In this document: positions 28,320 to 36,180 of the stretch, in pieces
Layout of the letters: every line of letters starts with the position of its first letter
Position numbering within the stretch: position 1 is the stretch's first letter
Notes under the pieces: generated by a model
The model's input: the letters and a program-made list of their open reading frames with translations, nothing else
Told to the model about the DNA's origin: nothing
Databases searched by the model: none
Source of the DNA: Fabrea salina
Taxonomy: Eukaryota > Ciliophora > Heterotrichea > Heterotrichida > Fabreidae
Length of the DNA stretch: 64,000 nt
NCBI GenBank assembly: GCA_022984795.1
Contig: JALIHJ010000057.1
Location: 104,823-168,822 of the forward strand
Reading direction: 5' to 3'
Translations under genes and position numbers: made by a program

Positions 28320-30944
28320 ATGGGTAATTGTTTGTCTAAAAAACCAAATAACCTTGCTTCAGCCAGCCAACCAACTGTTGAGGATGAAGGCGAAAAACTA
28401 AAGTTCCAAGTCCGCATAAACAAGCTAAAAGCCAGAGGCAGCGGCTTAGACAAAGCTTCCTTAGTGGTGAAGTTCGGAAAGCTAAGTTTTGAGTTAGGGG
28501 AAAGAATCTGTGTAAATAGTGAACTTCACTGGAGCAGCCAAGTGAAGTTCAGCTATGAAGTTTCTTTTAAAGGCTTGTGCAACCAGACCTGTGAACTTCA
28601 CATTTACCAAAGAGAAAAAGTACGTTTTAAGGTAAGCGTTCATTTAATAGACATTATTCTTGGGCCAGCGCACCAAAACTTCCCTTTATTCAAAAAAAAC
28701 AAACAAAGAGGAAGAATTGGGTTCACAGTAGAAATGCTGGAAGAAAAACAAGTTAGAATCAACGCTAGCGAAATCAAGTGCCACATGGAAGAACCTAAGA
28801 AAGGCAAGTACTTAGTGAGTTTGAAGCTAGTAAGTGACCGAAGCATCACAAGTCCTGAGTCTCATGTAAGTGAAAAACTTAAGTGGTACTTTGCCAAGAA
28901 CCAGTTGTCAGAAGAAAACTACCCACAATTAGAGTTTCCAGGCACAGTAAAGACTATAAGAGAAGCTGCCGTACAAGTACTTATCTGGAAACAAACTGAA
29001 AACGGCAAAAAGCTTATAGGTGAGAACTGGTTGAGCTTCACCAAACTATTTAAGTCAAACATAGAAAACATATACAGGAACGAATCCAGTATCTACTCAG
29101 CAAGTCTCAAACAGTCAACCATGAAAAGAAGCTTTTTGGAAGAAATCTCTAAAAAAGTCCACTTTAAAAGGTTCAACGAAGACTTGTGGTACAACGGGAA
29201 AAAAGTAGGAACAGTTAAGGGCAGCTTGCAAATCAGCAACTTACCAGCTTACCAACAAATCATTGCTGGAGTAAACACTGAAACTGGGTACCAAGTGCAA
29301 AGCAGTACTTTTATAAACGGGAAAAAGTCTAATTTCTTAGCGAAGTCTCTTCCTGCTGAAATTAGGAAACTGGAGGACCTTGTAGAGCAACTTAAAGAAA
29401 GCATCCTTAAGAAGAAAAAGAACTCAACCTTCAGCAACCAAAATAGATCAGTTGCTGGGTCCCGAAAAGCACTCATTGAAATTATTGAAATCCTCCAAAA
29501 AACAGAAAGAGAGTCAATGGTGTGTTTTATCTACAATGAAGAACAGGACGTAGTGAAGGCCCAAAACGTGTTTTTAGACTTAGGAGAGCACCTTGCTGAC
29601 TACAGTGAATGTGTTCAGTACGACATAAAGCCTTTTTACTTCAAAGCTTTGAGACACTTAGCTGTGAGAGGAGAACTAGGACTAGGGTACTTGTCACTAA
29701 ACTCAGAGTCGACTCCAGAAAAGTTTGAAATAGCTAAACGTTACAGACTGCTTCTGTACTCAATGCTCAACGTAGCTGTGTCAAGAATGGCCTTTAAAGG
29801 AGTAGACGAGGAAACCCAAGAGTTCACTGAAATGGTTGTGGCCATGGCTTGGGTAAGAGTTCCTGAGTTCAGAGGTAAATTCGTTGAGTGTCTTAAAAAA
29901 TCAGGAGACACTGAAATCGAGGAGTGGAGGGGTGAACATCTAGACTCAGAAGAGCAAGCAGAGTTACTTCCTGTAATAGACTGGCCTAAGAAGTTTTACG
30001 CCTTTTTAGAAAGTGATTTCAAAGCTACCAAACGACTCAACAGTGCTTTAGAAAACAGAGCTTGGCAAGTTAAGATGCAGAAACGCGGAGTAGCTTTTTT
30101 TAAGTTCTTAAGCAAGTGGTCAGACTTGATCCGCAAAGAATTTGTAGTTAAGTCAGTGCTCTGGCCTAGCATTCCTGACTACGAACCCCTAGTTAACAGT
30201 TTCTTGTGTGAAGTTAAAACTAGACAAATAGAAAACTTTCCTGAAGCCCTTATCCAGGCATCCTGCGGGATTCTTAAAAACCCAAGGCTAATCTCAGTTC
30301 TGGTGGTGATTTTGTTTAAAAAATGCAATGTTTACATGCAAAACCAAGTTTGCGAAACCTTTAACATCATGCAAAGGTGGTTCGAAACATTGTTTACAAC
30401 AGGTCACAAGTTGCCTTCTAACTTCGACAACTTGTTTTTCGAAAACGGACTCAAAGTAACTCTGAAAAGCACTTTGTGTTTGAATGTAACTAAAGTGTTG
30501 TGGTTTCTGTACTACGAATACCACATGATTCAAGAAGGAGTTAGGAGAAGCCTTGTTTACAAATTCATGGTTAAAGAAAACTTTTATAGTTTTTTCTTTC
30601 ACTGGAACTCAGACACTAGAGTTATGTTTTACAACTTCATTACTTTTAGAGTACTTTCCAAAAAGCACTTTTCTTTTGAAAAAGACTCTGACTTAGACAG
30701 AAAACTCACCAAAAAGGTTGAAAAAAGAATTGAAGAAGCTGATGAAGTTGAAACTCCTTATTCAGGAAGAGCTTTGAAAGAATTTAACCAAGTCAGAGAT
30801 GAGTATGAAGAATGGCTGAACAAGTTGCCAACAGACAAGAAGGGCAAGTTGTACGGAGTGTCTAATGAGTTCCCTTACCCACAGTTAGCTATCAACATGC
30901 AAGTTGGGGACTTGATTGAAATGGAGTTAGACGAAGAATGGTAA
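28320..30944 (+). CDS. Myristoylated C2-like large protein, unknown
   Basis: An 874-residue protein starting MGNCLSKK, a strong dual-acylation signal, so likely on the cytosolic face of a membrane. Residues about 25-145 look like an N-terminal C2 domain of the EEIG1/EHBP1 type (FQVRINKLKARGSGLDKASLVV). A second beta-rich segment follows (about 150-260). The rest is mostly helical with no recognised domain and ends in an acidic tail (DLIEMELDEEW). It may be a membrane-associated scaffold. The ATG lies 7 bp after the stop of the tRNA-binding gene. Confidence 0.65.
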   Translation: MGNCLSKKPNNLASASQPTVEDEGEKLKFQVRINKLKARGSGLDKASLVVKFGKLSFELGERICVNSELHWSSQVKFSYEVSFKGLCNQTCELHIYQREKVRFKVSVHLIDIILGPAHQNFPLFKKNKQRGRIGFTVEMLEEKQVRINASEIKCHMEEPKKGKYLVSLKLVSDRSITSPESHVSEKLKWYFAKNQLSEENYPQLEFPGTVKTIREAAVQVLIWKQTENGKKLIGENWLSFTKLFKSNIENIYRNESSIYSASLKQSTMKRSFLEEISKKVHFKRFNEDLWYNGKKVGTVKGSLQISNLPAYQQIIAGVNTETGYQVQSSTFINGKKSNFLAKSLPAEIRKLEDLVEQLKESILKKKKNSTFSNQNRSVAGSRKALIEIIEILQKTERESMVCFIYNEEQDVVKAQNVFLDLGEHLADYSECVQYDIKPFYFKALRHLAVRGELGLGYLSLNSESTPEKFEIAKRYRLLLYSMLNVAVSRMAFKGVDEETQEFTEMVVAMAWVRVPEFRGKFVECLKKSGDTEIEEWRGEHLDSEEQAELLPVIDWPKKFYAFLESDFKATKRLNSALENRAWQVKMQKRGVAFFKFLSKWSDLIRKEFVVKSVLWPSIPDYEPLVNSFLCEVKTRQIENFPEALIQASCGILKNPRLISVLVVILFKKCNVYMQNQVCETFNIMQRWFETLFTTGHKLPSNFDNLFFENGLKVTLKSTLCLNVTKVLWFLYYEYHMIQEGVRRSLVYKFMVKENFYSFFFHWNSDTRVMFYNFITFRVLSKKHFSFEKDSDLDRKLTKKVEKRIEEADEVETPYSGRALKEFNQVRDEYEEWLNKLPTDKKGKLYGVSNEFPYPQLAINMQVGDLIEMELDEEW

Positions 30945-30958
30945 TTATTTGTAATAAC

Positions 30959-31450
30959 TCACTGCTTTACTTCTTCAATCATTTCTTCAAAACTAACTTT
31001 GGCCTTTTCGCGTTCTGGCTGCTCTTTAATGTGGATAAGTACTCCCTGAGTAAGACTTACCAAAAGTATTATTGCAAAAGGAACTGTGTTGTTTGTCTCA
31101 CCTATCACTAGTCTTGAGTACCCAAAACTAATCAGTAGTACTCCGCAGTAGTATCCCTGGGCCACTTCAAACTTTTTATAAATTACTATTGAAAACCTAC
31201 TCTTCAGTTCAGCTAAAAACGAAGATTGAACTAAAACAAAGCTTAGTACAACTCCAAACAGCAAAAGCAGTGTAAAGGGCGAAGGATACTCGTCATCCAA
31301 GACTGAAACTATTTCTATAGAAAAAGTCTTTATGCCAAGAACACAAGTAAAGCCCAAACCACTTATACTGCAAGCTTTTAAAGTCCCTTTTTCACAAAAA
31401 TTGACAACAGGAACCACTAGCACCGAAAATGCTGCTGCAAGTAAAACCAT
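30959..31450 (-). CDS. Multi-span membrane protein, unknown
   Basis: A 163-residue protein with about four hydrophobic segments (VLLAAAFSVLVVPVVNF, then ISGLGFTCVLGI, TLLLLFGVVLSFVLV and FAIILLVSLTQGVLI) and a charged C-terminal tail. The frame opens six bases earlier with GTG, but ATG at 31450 is the first usable start. It lies downstream of another small membrane-protein gene on the same strand. No family recognised. Confidence 0.6.
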   Translation of the reverse strand: MVLLAAAFSVLVVPVVNFCEKGTLKACSISGLGFTCVLGIKTFSIEIVSVLDDEYPSPFTLLLLFGVVLSFVLVQSSFLAELKSRFSIVIYKKFEVAQGYYCGVLLISFGYSRLVIGETNNTVPFAIILLVSLTQGVLIHIKEQPEREKAKVSFEEMIEEVKQ

Positions 31451-31510
31451 TTCCACCTTAGAAGGGAACTCTCCTTTAGTTCTTAATAAGTAAACACAGC
31501 TACTTAATTC

Positions 31511-31843
31511 TTACAGTACTCCACACAGCACTAAAACATTGCCAACAAGCTGACTGGTGCTTGGTCTCCTCCTGTCGTAGTAGCTAAACAAAACTGACAA
31601 AAACAACAGGTGAATCGAACCTAACTAACATTTACTCATAAAAGTGTACTCTGAAAACTCTAGAAGCCCTACAGCTAAAAACTCACAACTCAACCCCATG
31701 CTGTAGTAAAGCATCCTTGTCGCCTTGCTGTCGTTGCAGTTCCTTCTGTAGCTTTCAAAGCAGCTCCTAACTATTCCAAATTCCTGCAAAAACGCTCCAA
31801 AGGCCCCTAAAAAAATACCGCTAGTTCGAATCATAGACTCCAT
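31511..31843 (-). CDS. Small membrane protein with one intron, unknown
   Basis: Two exons (complement of 31636-31843 and 31511-31620) join across a 15-nt intron to 105 residues. Unspliced, the frame ends at a TAG inside the intron. The product has two or three hydrophobic segments (GIFLGAFGAFLQEFG, YYSMGLSCEFLAVGLLEF and HLLFLSVLFSYY) separated by Arg-rich loops (YRRNCNDSKATR, YYDRRRPS). The layout suggests a small organelle membrane protein; no family recognised. Confidence 0.7.
31621..31635 (-). other. 15-nt intron of the small membrane-protein gene
   Basis: On the minus strand GTAAATGTTAGTTAG. Removal bypasses a TAG and adds a hydrophobic C-terminal segment of 35 residues. A at position 10, TAG end. 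Confidence 0.85.
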
Positions 31844-31855
31844 TTTAGTTAATAC

Positions 31856-33244
31856 TTAACTGTGCTTTACCACCCACTGACAATACTCCTTCAGGTAGTC
31901 AGCCCTTAAGTTCTCAATTACCGAAAAAACTTCTAAGGCATTGGACTGGTCTATTCTTTTGTAAAGCATCCTTTCGCACTCTGTAAGCACTGGCTCTAGT
32001 AAGAACCTGTCAGCGTCTTTCAAGAGTTCTAACAAAAACTCAGTTTCTAAGTTCTGTCCTTCAGTTCCTGCGTCTATTTCAACTGAACCTGTGTACAAGA
32101 ACTTAAGTAGTATCATAAAGCTTCTGTACTTTATGTCCTTGAGTTCTATTTGCGACTCGCGGCATTCCCGCATTCCGCTTTCAAACATCACTTTGAACTT
32201 TTCACTGAACTGGGAAATTATGACTTTGTGGGCGTAAATAGTTCTTCCTTCTACTATGAACTTAATGTCGCTGAAGTCAGGGTTGTTCACTAGCTTTCCT
32301 AAGTTAAAACGCAAGTCTAGAGGTTCAGGAGTTTCAGGAAGAGCAGGTGGCGGGTCCGTGTCCAGCTCGAAAAAAGAACTGTTGTACTGGACTCCGTTGG
32401 ACCCTCCAAACACCAAAAGTGACCTTTCACTGATAAGAGTGCAGGTGTGCCCAGAACGGGCACAAGGAGTGTCTTGGAGTTCTGTTAGGGTCCACTGGTA
32501 AGTTTCTGGTTCCAACACATAAAGGTCGTTGTAGCAAGCAGAGTACTTTCCAGAGCCTCCAAAAAGCACTATGTTCTTTCCAACAGAACTCAGAGTAGTG
32601 CCTGCTCTCGGACATGGAAGGTTACCATGGACCTGGGGCTTTTCCCAAACGTAGGTTTCTAAGTCTAAAAAGTAAAGGTCGTTTAACCTTTCTATTCCAT
32701 TCCACCCTCCAAAAAGAAAAAGCTTGCTTTTCCAAACGCAAGAAGAGTGGTTTGCTCGGGAAGTAGGCAGAAATCCAGTAGCTTGGATCTTTTGTAGTGA
32801 GTTTTTTAAAATGTCCAAACAGTGCAAGTCACTGAGGTAGTTACTTCCGTCGCCTCCTCTGAAAATGTAAATCTTGTCTTGGTAAAGGTCTGCAGTATGC
32901 ATGTTGCACGGAACCATAGAACCTTCAGGAGTTACTTGACTCCACTCAAGTGTTTCTGTATTTAAAAGGTGTATTTCTCGAGTGGTGCTGGGAACCTGTC
33001 CGTTCCAACCCCCAATTACATAAATAAAGTTTTTATAGAGAGTGGCTGTGTGCCCGTTCCTAGCTGAAGGAGCACCTGAACTAAAAGTACTCCAAGTCCA
33101 CTTTTTTGTATCCAAAACATGCAAACTACTTAGGTGCTTTGTGCCGTCAAACCCTCCGTAGATGTAAAGTTTGTTGTTGTAGTGAGTTGCGGTGTGGTTC
33201 TTAAGTTTAGGAACTGGTTCTTGAGTCCTAGGCACCCACTTCAT
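31856..33244 (-). CDS. Kelch-repeat / BTB-domain protein
   Basis: A 462-residue protein. Six Kelch repeats (about 5-295) carry the double-Gly motifs YIYGGFDG, YVIGGWNG, FGGWNG and LVFGGSNG; one reads FRGGDG. A BTB/POZ domain follows (about 312-400; DFSDIKFIVEGRTIYAHKVIIS) and then a short BACK-like tail. Kelch-then-BTB order is opposite to metazoan KLHL proteins and matches LZTR1 and plant/protist types, which often act as substrate adaptors for cullin-3. Ten bp separate its ATG from that of the divergent PPPDE gene. Confidence 0.9.
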   Translation of the reverse strand: MKWVPRTQEPVPKLKNHTATHYNNKLYIYGGFDGTKHLSSLHVLDTKKWTWSTFSSGAPSARNGHTATLYKNFIYVIGGWNGQVPSTTREIHLLNTETLEWSQVTPEGSMVPCNMHTADLYQDKIYIFRGGDGSNYLSDLHCLDILKNSLQKIQATGFLPTSRANHSSCVWKSKLFLFGGWNGIERLNDLYFLDLETYVWEKPQVHGNLPCPRAGTTLSSVGKNIVLFGGSGKYSACYNDLYVLEPETYQWTLTELQDTPCARSGHTCTLISERSLLVFGGSNGVQYNSSFFELDTDPPPALPETPEPLDLRFNLGKLVNNPDFSDIKFIVEGRTIYAHKVIISQFSEKFKVMFESGMRECRESQIELKDIKYRSFMILLKFLYTGSVEIDAGTEGQNLETEFLLELLKDADRFLLEPVLTECERMLYKRIDQSNALEVFSVIENLRADYLKEYCQWVVKHS

Positions 33245-33254
33245 AATCGTTATA
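33245..33254. promoter_or_regulatory. 10-bp shared spacer between divergent ATGs
   Basis: AATCGTTATA is all that separates the Kelch-BTB ATG (minus) from the PPPDE ATG (plus). Promoter elements for both genes must overlap coding sequence. Function is inferred from position only. Confidence 0.4.
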
Positions 33255-33716
33255 ATGGAAGTTTACGTAAACATATATGACTTAAGTACCTACAACAGAT
33301 ACGGAGAGTGGTTAGGACTTGGTGCCTACCACACTGGAATAGAAGTGAACAATATTGAGTACGGTTACGGGTACTCAACTCAAGAAGAGGGAGGTGTATT
33401 TTGCTGTGAACCTGGAATGCTAGAAGGCCCTTCGCTGAAAACAAGGTACTTGTTAGGAAAGACCTACAAAAGTTTTTTGGAAGTCCAACTAATTACTGAA
33501 CAACTTAGTGAAGAGTTCAGAGGAGCTGACTACAACTTGCTTACTAAAAACTGCAACCACTTCAGTGAGGCTTTGGCAAAAAGATTAGTTGGCAAAGGAA
33601 TTCCTAGTTACTGCAATAGAGGTGCTAACTTAATGCAGTGCTTTAGTTGCTTACTTCCTTTTAAGTTTCTTCAAGAACCAGAAGAACAACCTATTAACTT
33701 TAAAAGAAGTTTTTAG
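33255..33716 (+). CDS. PPPDE/DeSI-type cysteine peptidase
   Basis: A 153-residue member of the PPPDE family (DeSI-2 like), isopeptidases proposed to remove SUMO or ubiquitin and also reported as protein S-depalmitoylases. The catalytic pair is visible: His26 in GAYHTGIEV and Cys100 in [11 protein letters not shown]. The Gly/Tyr-rich strand YGYGYS and ending [12 protein letters not shown] are typical. Its TAG stop overlaps the TAA of the convergent Mago nashi gene. Confidence 0.92.
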   Translation: MEVYVNIYDLSTYNRYGEWLGLGAYHTGIEVNNIEYGYGYSTQEEGGVFCCEPGMLEGPSLKTRYLLGKTYKSFLEVQLITEQLSEEFRGADYNLLTKNCNHFSEALAKRLVGKGIPSYCNRGANLMQCFSCLLPFKFLQEPEEQPINFKRSF

Positions 33717-34159
33717 ACAGGCTTGACTCGGAAGTGCAGAGTAATTATAGAGAACACCAAGCACTTCAGGTCTTGTACTAGGTAGTAAAAACTCCTAAGG
33801 CCCTCCGGGTCTGAACTCTGCTGGATCTCGTTAAAAGACCCTATTTTGGAAGTAACAAAGCAGATGTGGCGGTTGCCCAAAACAACTTCTAATTCTTGTC
33901 TCCCGTTTTTGTTGGGTTCTGGCCAGTTTTCGTCGTACTCGTGGACTATTCGGGAGTCTTTTACTATGTTTTTGAGTTCTTCAATTACAATTGGGTTTGC
34001 ATAGACTTCTTTTCTGATAAGTGGTTCGTTTCTGTAGTTAGTGTTGTTTGCGTAGCGCAAACGGCCGTCACTTCTAAACTCGAACTCTAGGAACTCGTGC
34101 CCAAACCTGCCCTTGTGGCCCACATAGTATCTTAAGTAAAAGTCAGAGTCTTCTTGCAT
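33713..34159 (-). CDS. MAGOH: Mago nashi, exon-junction complex core protein
   Basis: A 148-residue, full-length Mago nashi ([36 protein letters not shown]-like [11 protein letters not shown], ending [16 protein letters not shown]). With Y14 it clamps eIF4A3 on spliced mRNA. It is notable in a genome whose introns are only 15 nt. The ATG follows the stop codon of the upstream same-strand gene after only three bases (TAA TAA ATG), and its stop overlaps that of the PPPDE gene. Confidence 0.97.
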   Translation of the reverse strand: MQEDSDFYLRYYVGHKGRFGHEFLEFEFRSDGRLRYANNTNYRNEPLIRKEVYANPIVIEELKNIVKDSRIVHEYDENWPEPNKNGRQELEVVLGNRHICFVTSKIGSFNEIQQSSDPEGLRSFYYLVQDLKCLVFSIITLHFRVKPV

Positions 34160-34162
34160 TTA

Positions 34163-34741
34163 TTAAAAGTTTATTGAAATGTTAATAGAAATCACAATGA
34201 GCAAAGTGAACATCCACACCCCAAACACAAGTAAACTCTCCATATAGCCTTTTTCATGAAAGCCTTTGTACCAAGTTACTATGTAGGGTCTGTAAGCTAT
34301 GAAGTAAAACTCTTCACAACTCAATTGGGAGTAAAAAAGCTCTCTTAGGGAGTCAGGCAAACTTCCAGGGCTTACTTTTAAATAGTAGTATTGGCTTGGA
34401 ACGTGGAGTCCAGCTTGGTCAACACAGAGTTCTTCAATAGGGAGCATTTTACTAAATGGATCTGGTATGGTTTTGTAGTTGGTTTGGACTGTTTTGTCTA
34501 TCCAGTACTTAAGCAAAGCCAAAACAAACAACAAAGCCGAAGCAATAATGTTTGCAAAAGGAATAAAGGTTGCCAATGTTAGAATCAGAAGCAAAAGGGC
34601 CTTTTGTTTCTGAGTCATGTTCTCTAGAAGACCCGCAAAGCCTGGAAGGGCTTTTAAAGAACTGTTTTGGTTGTAAGGCCAGTTGCTGAGCTTCACTATA
34701 TGGTTGTACCTGTCCACTTTAACAGTTTTTTCACTTCGCAA
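34163..34741 (-). CDS. Membrane protein with unresolved 5' end
   Basis: Hydrophobic segments at LLLLILTLATFIPFANII, ALLFVLALLKYW and near the C-terminus (LLVFGVWMFTLLIVISINI) mark a membrane protein. The coding frame is open from a TAA near 34800 but has no ATG until 34618 (MTQKQK, giving 151 residues). The sequence upstream of that Met (VVEGYAADPWLF, SEKTVKVDRYNHIVKLSNWPY) looks coding. I find no 15-nt intron that would link an upstream ATG. Listed from a TTG at 34741; the true start is unknown. No family recognised. Confidence 0.5.
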   Translation of the reverse strand: MRSEKTVKVDRYNHIVKLSNWPYNQNSSLKALPGFAGLLENMTQKQKALLLLILTLATFIPFANIIASALLFVLALLKYWIDKTVQTNYKTIPDPFSKMLPIEELCVDQAGLHVPSQYYYLKVSPGSLPDSLRELFYSQLSCEEFYFIAYRPYIVTWYKGFHEKGYMESLLVFGVWMFTLLIVISINISINF

Positions 34742-34812
34742 ATTTCTGAACAGCCAAGGATCAGCTGCGTAACCTTCGACTACTTGGAGCTGAATTTTAT
34801 ATTATGGAGTGT

Positions 34813-34832
34813 TTAGTTTAAGTTCAAACTAA
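34813..34832. repeat. 7-bp inverted repeat upstream of Cdh1 copy B
   Basis: The arms TTAGTTT (34813-34819) and AAACTAA (34826-34832) are perfect complements around AAGTTC. The repeat ends 10 bp before the ATG of the second Cdh1 gene. Copy A also has a 7-bp inverted repeat 8 bp before its ATG. The arms differ in sequence, although both contain TTAG/CTAA. Confidence 0.45.
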
Positions 34833-34842
34833 TTAAATAATA

Positions 34843-36162
34843 ATGCATACTCCTAAGAAATCGTTTTATGGAGCTCTGAAGATTCCCAAGTCCGGAGGTT
34901 CCAAGTCCAGTTCACCCATGACAGAGGACGGGGGACGGTTCATTCCCAACAGAGTGTCCTCAAACCTCAAAGACATTTTCGAGAAAGCTGAGAGGGAAGA
35001 AATCAGAAAACCCGCGCAAGAAGAGAAGTCTCGCGGGTTCTCGGAACTACTGCACCGTCAATTCTTTGGAAACAGAGAAACTACTAACTTCAATTTTCTG
35101 CGCTACAAAGGCTCCCAGCAAGAAGGCAAAGAAAACACCGAAAACGCCCCTGTGTTGACGCTGTTCCACCCACAACCCTCGATTATTCCTAACTACCGCA
35201 CACTTCCTAAAACTCCTTACAAAATACTAGATGCTCCAGGACTAAGTGACGATTTCTATGTGGACTTACTAGACTGGTCCAGTAGGAATGTAATTAGTGT
35301 AGGTCTAAGTGACCAAGTGTACTTATGGAACGCCGAAAGTGCTGAAGTCAACTTACTATGCAAACTACATAACGACAGTGTGACTTCTTTGAAATGGAGC
35401 GAAACGGGAGAGCACCTTGGAATTGGCACAGAAAAAGGTTACTGTCTTGTTTATGACGTTTCCCGGTCAGTGGCTTTGAGTTGTGTTAAGCAGCATGACT
35501 CAAGAATAGGCGCTCTTGCATGGAACGAAAACCTACTGACTTCAGGGTCCAGAGAAGGAAGTGTAATTAACAAAGATATTAGGTCTTCCAACAACTTTAC
35601 AAAAATCCAAGCACACTCCCAAGAAATCTGCGGACTAGAGTGGTCAAAAGACAAAATGATGCTTGCAACAGGGGCTAACGATAACTTAGTTAAACTTTGG
35701 TGCAAAGGAATTCCAGAAAGTGTAGGCAAACTAGAAGGACACAACGCTGCTGTGAAAGCTATGGCCTGGTCCCCCCACACAAGGGGCCAGTTAGTGACTG
35801 GTGGTGGAACAGCAGATAAAACTATTAAATTATGGAACACGCAAACCCTAGAAACCCTAGAATCAGTAGACACGAATTCCCAAGTATGCAACCTTTTGTT
35901 TTCTGAAAACACCAGAGAAGTAGTAAGTACCCATGGGTACTCCGAAAACTTAGTGATGCTTTGGAGCAGCCCAGGTTTGGAACCCCAAGGCTGCTTAAGA
36001 GGGCACCAGAAAAGAGTTCTATACGTGGCACTGTCTCCAGACGGGGAAAACATTGTGACCGGCGCAGCAGACGAAACACTTAGGTTTTGGAGACTTTTTT
36101 CTAAGAAACAAGAGACTCCTATGTCTAGTTCGTTGACGTTATCGTTTGAGAATTTGCGTTAG
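34843..36162 (+). CDS. FZR1: Cdh1/Fizzy-related APC/C activator, copy B
   Basis: A 439-residue paralogue of the protein encoded at 2973-4277. The C-box reads RFIPNR (32-37), and the same pre-propeller block (KTPYKILDAPGLSDDFYVDLLDWS) and seven WD repeats follow, ending in Leu-Arg. A KEN triplet lies at GKENTEN. The two copies align along their full length, including the HTRGQLVTGGGTADK-type insert, but differ strongly before the WD domain. They may serve different cell-cycle phases or the asynchronous micro- and macronuclear cycles, which is speculative. Confidence 0.92.
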   Translation: MHTPKKSFYGALKIPKSGGSKSSSPMTEDGGRFIPNRVSSNLKDIFEKAEREEIRKPAQEEKSRGFSELLHRQFFGNRETTNFNFLRYKGSQQEGKENTENAPVLTLFHPQPSIIPNYRTLPKTPYKILDAPGLSDDFYVDLLDWSSRNVISVGLSDQVYLWNAESAEVNLLCKLHNDSVTSLKWSETGEHLGIGTEKGYCLVYDVSRSVALSCVKQHDSRIGALAWNENLLTSGSREGSVINKDIRSSNNFTKIQAHSQEICGLEWSKDKMMLATGANDNLVKLWCKGIPESVGKLEGHNAAVKAMAWSPHTRGQLVTGGGTADKTIKLWNTQTLETLESVDTNSQVCNLLFSENTREVVSTHGYSENLVMLWSSPGLEPQGCLRGHQKRVLYVALSPDGENIVTGAADETLRFWRLFSKKQETPMSSSLTLSFENLR

Positions 36163-36180
36163 TGTAAGTTAAATTAAAGC

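Noticed and set aside
35451-36053. 200-codon minus-strand frame antisense to Cdh1 copy B
   Set aside because: Plus strand encodes the conserved WD40 domain; the antisense product has no recognisable features.
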